DNA of 8,631 nucleotides from Candidatus Avipropionibacterium avicola (GTDB lineage: Bacteria; Actinomycetota; Actinomycetes; Propionibacteriales; Propionibacteriaceae): positions 1-8,631 of the forward strand of contig DVLP01000132.1 in the NCBI GenBank assembly GCA_018715445.1, read 5' to 3'. Made by a program: the position numbers and the translations under genes. This document shows positions 6,425 to 8,631 of this stretch, one piece after another (within the stretch, counting starts at the first letter, position 1; every line of letters starts with the position of its first letter). Below the pieces are notes generated by a model. That model had not been told where the DNA came from, made no database searches, and worked only from the letters and a program-made list of their open reading frames with translations.

Positions 6425-8631
6425 TCAGGGGGCTGCCACGCTGACCTCGGTGTGGCCGCTGACCGCGGTGGTCGTGCCGTCGGGGGCGTGGAAGGTGCCG
6501 CTGACGCCGTCGGGCAGGTCGATCGTGACGTGCAACTGGTCGTCGAGCTGCCAGCTGACCGAGATCGGTCCCTGGCGGGACTCGAGTGAGGTGGTCGCCG
6601 AGGTGATCCCACCGCCGGGCCGAGGCGCGATCGTCACCGAGCGGTAGCCGGGCTCGGCCGGGACCAGGCCGCCCACCACCCGGTGCAAGAAGTCGGCGAT
6701 GGCGCCGAAGGCGTAGTGGTTGAAGCTGGTCATCTGGCCCGGGTTGATCGAGCCGTCGGGCAACATCGAGTCCCAGCGTTCCCAGATCGTGGTGGCCCCC
6801 ATGGTCACCGGATAGAGCCACGACGGGCAGGACTTCTCGGTGAGCAGGGCGTACGCCTCGTCCAGGTGACCGGTGTCGGCCAGGGCATCGCAGACGAAGG
6901 GCGTGCCGGCGAAGCCGGTGGCGACACGGAACTGGTTTTCCCGGGCGAGCTCGGCTAGCCGGTTGCCGGCGGCAGTGCGGTCGGCCTCGTCCAGCAGGTC
7001 GAAGGCGATGGCCAACGCATAGACCGTCGGGCAGTCAGTGGTCACCACGCCGTCGTGCACGTAGTGCTGGTTGAAGGCCGTGCGCAGCTCGTCGGCGAAC
7101 CGGGCGAAGCCTGCCGCCTGCTCGGTCTCGCCCAGGACCGTGGCGGCATCGGCAGCGATCCGTGCGCTGCGGTGGGCGCAGGCGGTGGCCACCACGCCCG
7201 GATCGGCCTTGGCCTTGAAGGGGTCCTCCGGCGGTGCGGTCGGGTCGAGCCAGTCGCCGTACTGGAAGCCGGTGTCCCACAGCCCGGTGGGGGACAGGAC
7301 GCTGCGGATCCGATCCAGGTGGGCTGCCATGCTCGGCAGGGACTCCCGCAGCACGGTGGGGTCGCCGTAGGCGGTCCAGACCGCCCACGGCACCCAACAG
7401 GCGGCATCGCTCCACAGGCAGGTGACCTCAGAGGGACGCCCCTCTCGACGCTCGAACTTCAACACGTCGGGCACCACGTGCGGGACGACGCCGTCGCCGA
7501 TCTCCTGCTCGACCGCCAGGTCGGCCAGCCAGTCCCGCAGGAAGGTCTCCACGTCGTAGTTGAAGACGGCGGTGGTGGCGAAGGCGGAGAGGTCACCGGT
7601 CCAGCCGAGGCGCTCGTCACGTTGGGGACAGTCGGTCGGGACGTCGAGGAAGTTGCCCCGCTGGCCCCAGACGACATTGCGGTGCAGCTGGTTCACCAGC
7701 TCGTCGGAGCACTCGAAGTGACCGATCCGCTCCATCTTGGAGTGGACGACGACCGCCTCCAGGGCCTCGGGGGTGAGGTCCTCGATGCCCTCGACCTCGG
7801 CGTAGCGGAACCCGTGGAAGGTCATGGTGGGCTCGAAGACGTCGTCACCGCCGGAGCAGATGAAGGTGTCGGTGGCCTTCGCCGAGCGCAACGGCCGCGT
7901 GCCGAGCTCCTCGTGCTCGAGCACCTCGGCGTGCCGCACGGTGATGCTCTGCCCGGACTCACCGTGATGGCGAAGCCGTACCCAGCCGACCAGGTTCTGG
8001 CCGAAGTCGACCAGCGTACGTCCACTCGGGCTCTGCCAGATCTTCTGTGGTGACAGGGATTCGTGGCGGACGACGGGCGGACCGATCGGCGCGGCCAGGC
8101 GTGACCGGTCGAACTCGACGGCATGCACGCCGGACCAGGTGATCTCCGGGGACGGGTCGGTGCTGGACCAGCCCTGTGAGGGAATCCGGGCATCGATCAC
8201 CTGACCGTCGTAGAGCTGGTTCTCCCGGGTGGGGGCCGCTGCACTCTGCCAGGTCTCGTCGGTGGTGACGCTCTGCTGGGTGCCGTCGGCCCAGGTGATC
8301 GTCAGCACGGCGATCACCCCGGGCTCGTCGGCGTAGTAGTGGCTGTTGCCCGCGAAGGCGAGGCGACCTGCGGCCCACCCGTTGCCCAGGCGCACACCCA
8401 GCACCGATTCGTCACGGAGCAGGGCCGTCACGTCATGGCTGCGGTAGCGGAGGCGTCGCTCGTAGCTCGACCACCCGGGGGCGAGCACCTCATCACTGAC
8501 CGGGGTGGCGTTGATCTCGGCCTCGTACACCCCGAGGGCGGTGATGTGCAGCTGCGCCGAGGCGACCTCGGTTGCGGGTCGATCGAGGGCGAAGCTCGTC
8601 CGGAGCAGCGCGGCACGGTCATCACCTCCGT
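6425..8631 (-). CDS. Alpha-L-rhamnosidase, glycoside hydrolase family 78, 5' end cut by window edge
   Basis: The enzyme removes terminal alpha-L-rhamnose from glycosides and polysaccharides. The frame is open to the right edge and reads ...LLRTSFALDRPATEV before a GTG at 8530 that is not the true start, so the gene begins outside the window; 734 residues are visible of a family length often near 850-1050. Numbering visible residues from the edge, domains are: Bac_rhamnosid_N-like (about 1-175, with TALGVYEAEINATPV and LAPGWSSYE), a concanavalin-like beta domain (about 185-285, VDFGQNLVGWVRL), the (alpha/alpha)6 catalytic barrel (about 295-650) and a C-terminal beta domain with VTIAPRP. The catalytic motif DCPQRDERLGWTGD is intact, with the general-acid Glu encoded at 7615-7613, and the general-base Glu of TIWERWD is encoded at 6781-6779. 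Whether it is secreted cannot be judged because the N-terminus is missing. Confidence 0.96.
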   Translation of the reverse strand, partial: GGDDRAALLRTSFALDRPATEVASAQLHITALGVYEAEINATPVSDEVLAPGWSSYERRLRYRSHDVTALLRDESVLGVRLGNGWAAGRLAFAGNSHYYADEPGVIAVLTITWADGTQQSVTTDETWQSAAAPTRENQLYDGQVIDARIPSQGWSSTDPSPEITWSGVHAVEFDRSRLAAPIGPPVVRHESLSPQKIWQSPSGRTLVDFGQNLVGWVRLRHHGESGQSITVRHAEVLEHEELGTRPLRSAKATDTFICSGGDDVFEPTMTFHGFRYAEVEGIEDLTPEALEAVVVHSKMERIGHFECSDELVNQLHRNVVWGQRGNFLDVPTDCPQRDERLGWTGDLSAFATTAVFNYDVETFLRDWLADLAVEQEIGDGVVPHVVPDVLKFERREGRPSEVTCLWSDAACWVPWAVWTAYGDPTVLRESLPSMAAHLDRIRSVLSPTGLWDTGFQYGDWLDPTAPPEDPFKAKADPGVVATACAHRSARIAADAATVLGETEQAAGFARFADELRTAFNQHYVHDGVVTTDCPTVYALAIAFDLLDEADRTAAGNRLAELARENQFRVATGFAGTPFVCDALADTGHLDEAYALLTEKSCPSWLYPVTMGATTIWERWDSMLPDGSINPGQMTSFNHYAFGAIADFLHRVVGGLVPAEPGYRSVTIAPRPGGGITSATTSLESRQGPISVSWQLDDQLHVTIDLPDGVSGTFHAPDGTTTAVSGHTEVSVAAP

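Noticed and set aside
7055..8053. A 332-codon plus-strand frame opposite the rhamnosidase
   Set aside because: Complementary to the well-conserved GH78 catalytic region; no ribosome binding site or domain of its own.
8528..8530. GTG at 8530 as the start of the rhamnosidase
   Set aside because: The frame upstream stays open to the window edge and encodes conserved GH78 N-terminal sequence (SFALDRPATEVASAQLHITA), so the real start is outside the window.

Overview
This GC-rich window reads as chromosomal DNA of an actinobacterium. Reasons: strong G/C bias at third codon positions, long non-coding 'shadow' frames on the opposite strand, a lipoyl synthase of the actinobacterial type, and a DUF4191 membrane protein next to lipA (the same pairing as Rv2218/Rv2219 in Mycobacterium tuberculosis). 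The family is my inference; something in the Propionibacteriales would fit. All eight genes recognised lie on the minus strand, so transcription runs from the right edge to the left edge.

Right half, in transcription order (8631 down to 2514): a GH78 alpha-L-rhamnosidase whose 5' end is cut by the window edge; a 104-bp gap carrying a GC-rich stem-loop and a strong ribosome binding site; a lipoprotein sugar-binding protein; two ABC permeases of the MalF/MalG type; and a small nucleotidyltransferase with a GSx(10)DxD motif. The binding protein, both permeases and the nucleotidyltransferase are joined by three successive 4-base stop/start overlaps (one GTGA, two ATGA), which points to one translationally coupled operon. 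The likely job is release of L-rhamnose from rhamnosylated glycans or glycosides and import of a sugar. No ATPase subunit, regulator or rhamnose catabolic gene is visible.

Left half (2471 down to 1): lipA (lipoyl synthase), a DUF4191 two-helix membrane protein, and an NYN-domain (PIN-like) protein whose 3' end is cut by the window edge. Spacings are 30 and 19 bp, so these form a second compact gene group. Only 42 bp separate it from the sugar cluster and I see no terminator there, so read-through from the sugar operon into lipA is possible.

The most unusual element is the nucleotidyltransferase built into the end of a sugar-uptake operon. The rest is recognisable metabolism in a possibly uncommon arrangement (a rhamnoside cluster directly upstream of lipA, where lipB often lies). 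I found no mobile element, CRISPR array, tRNA or rRNA.
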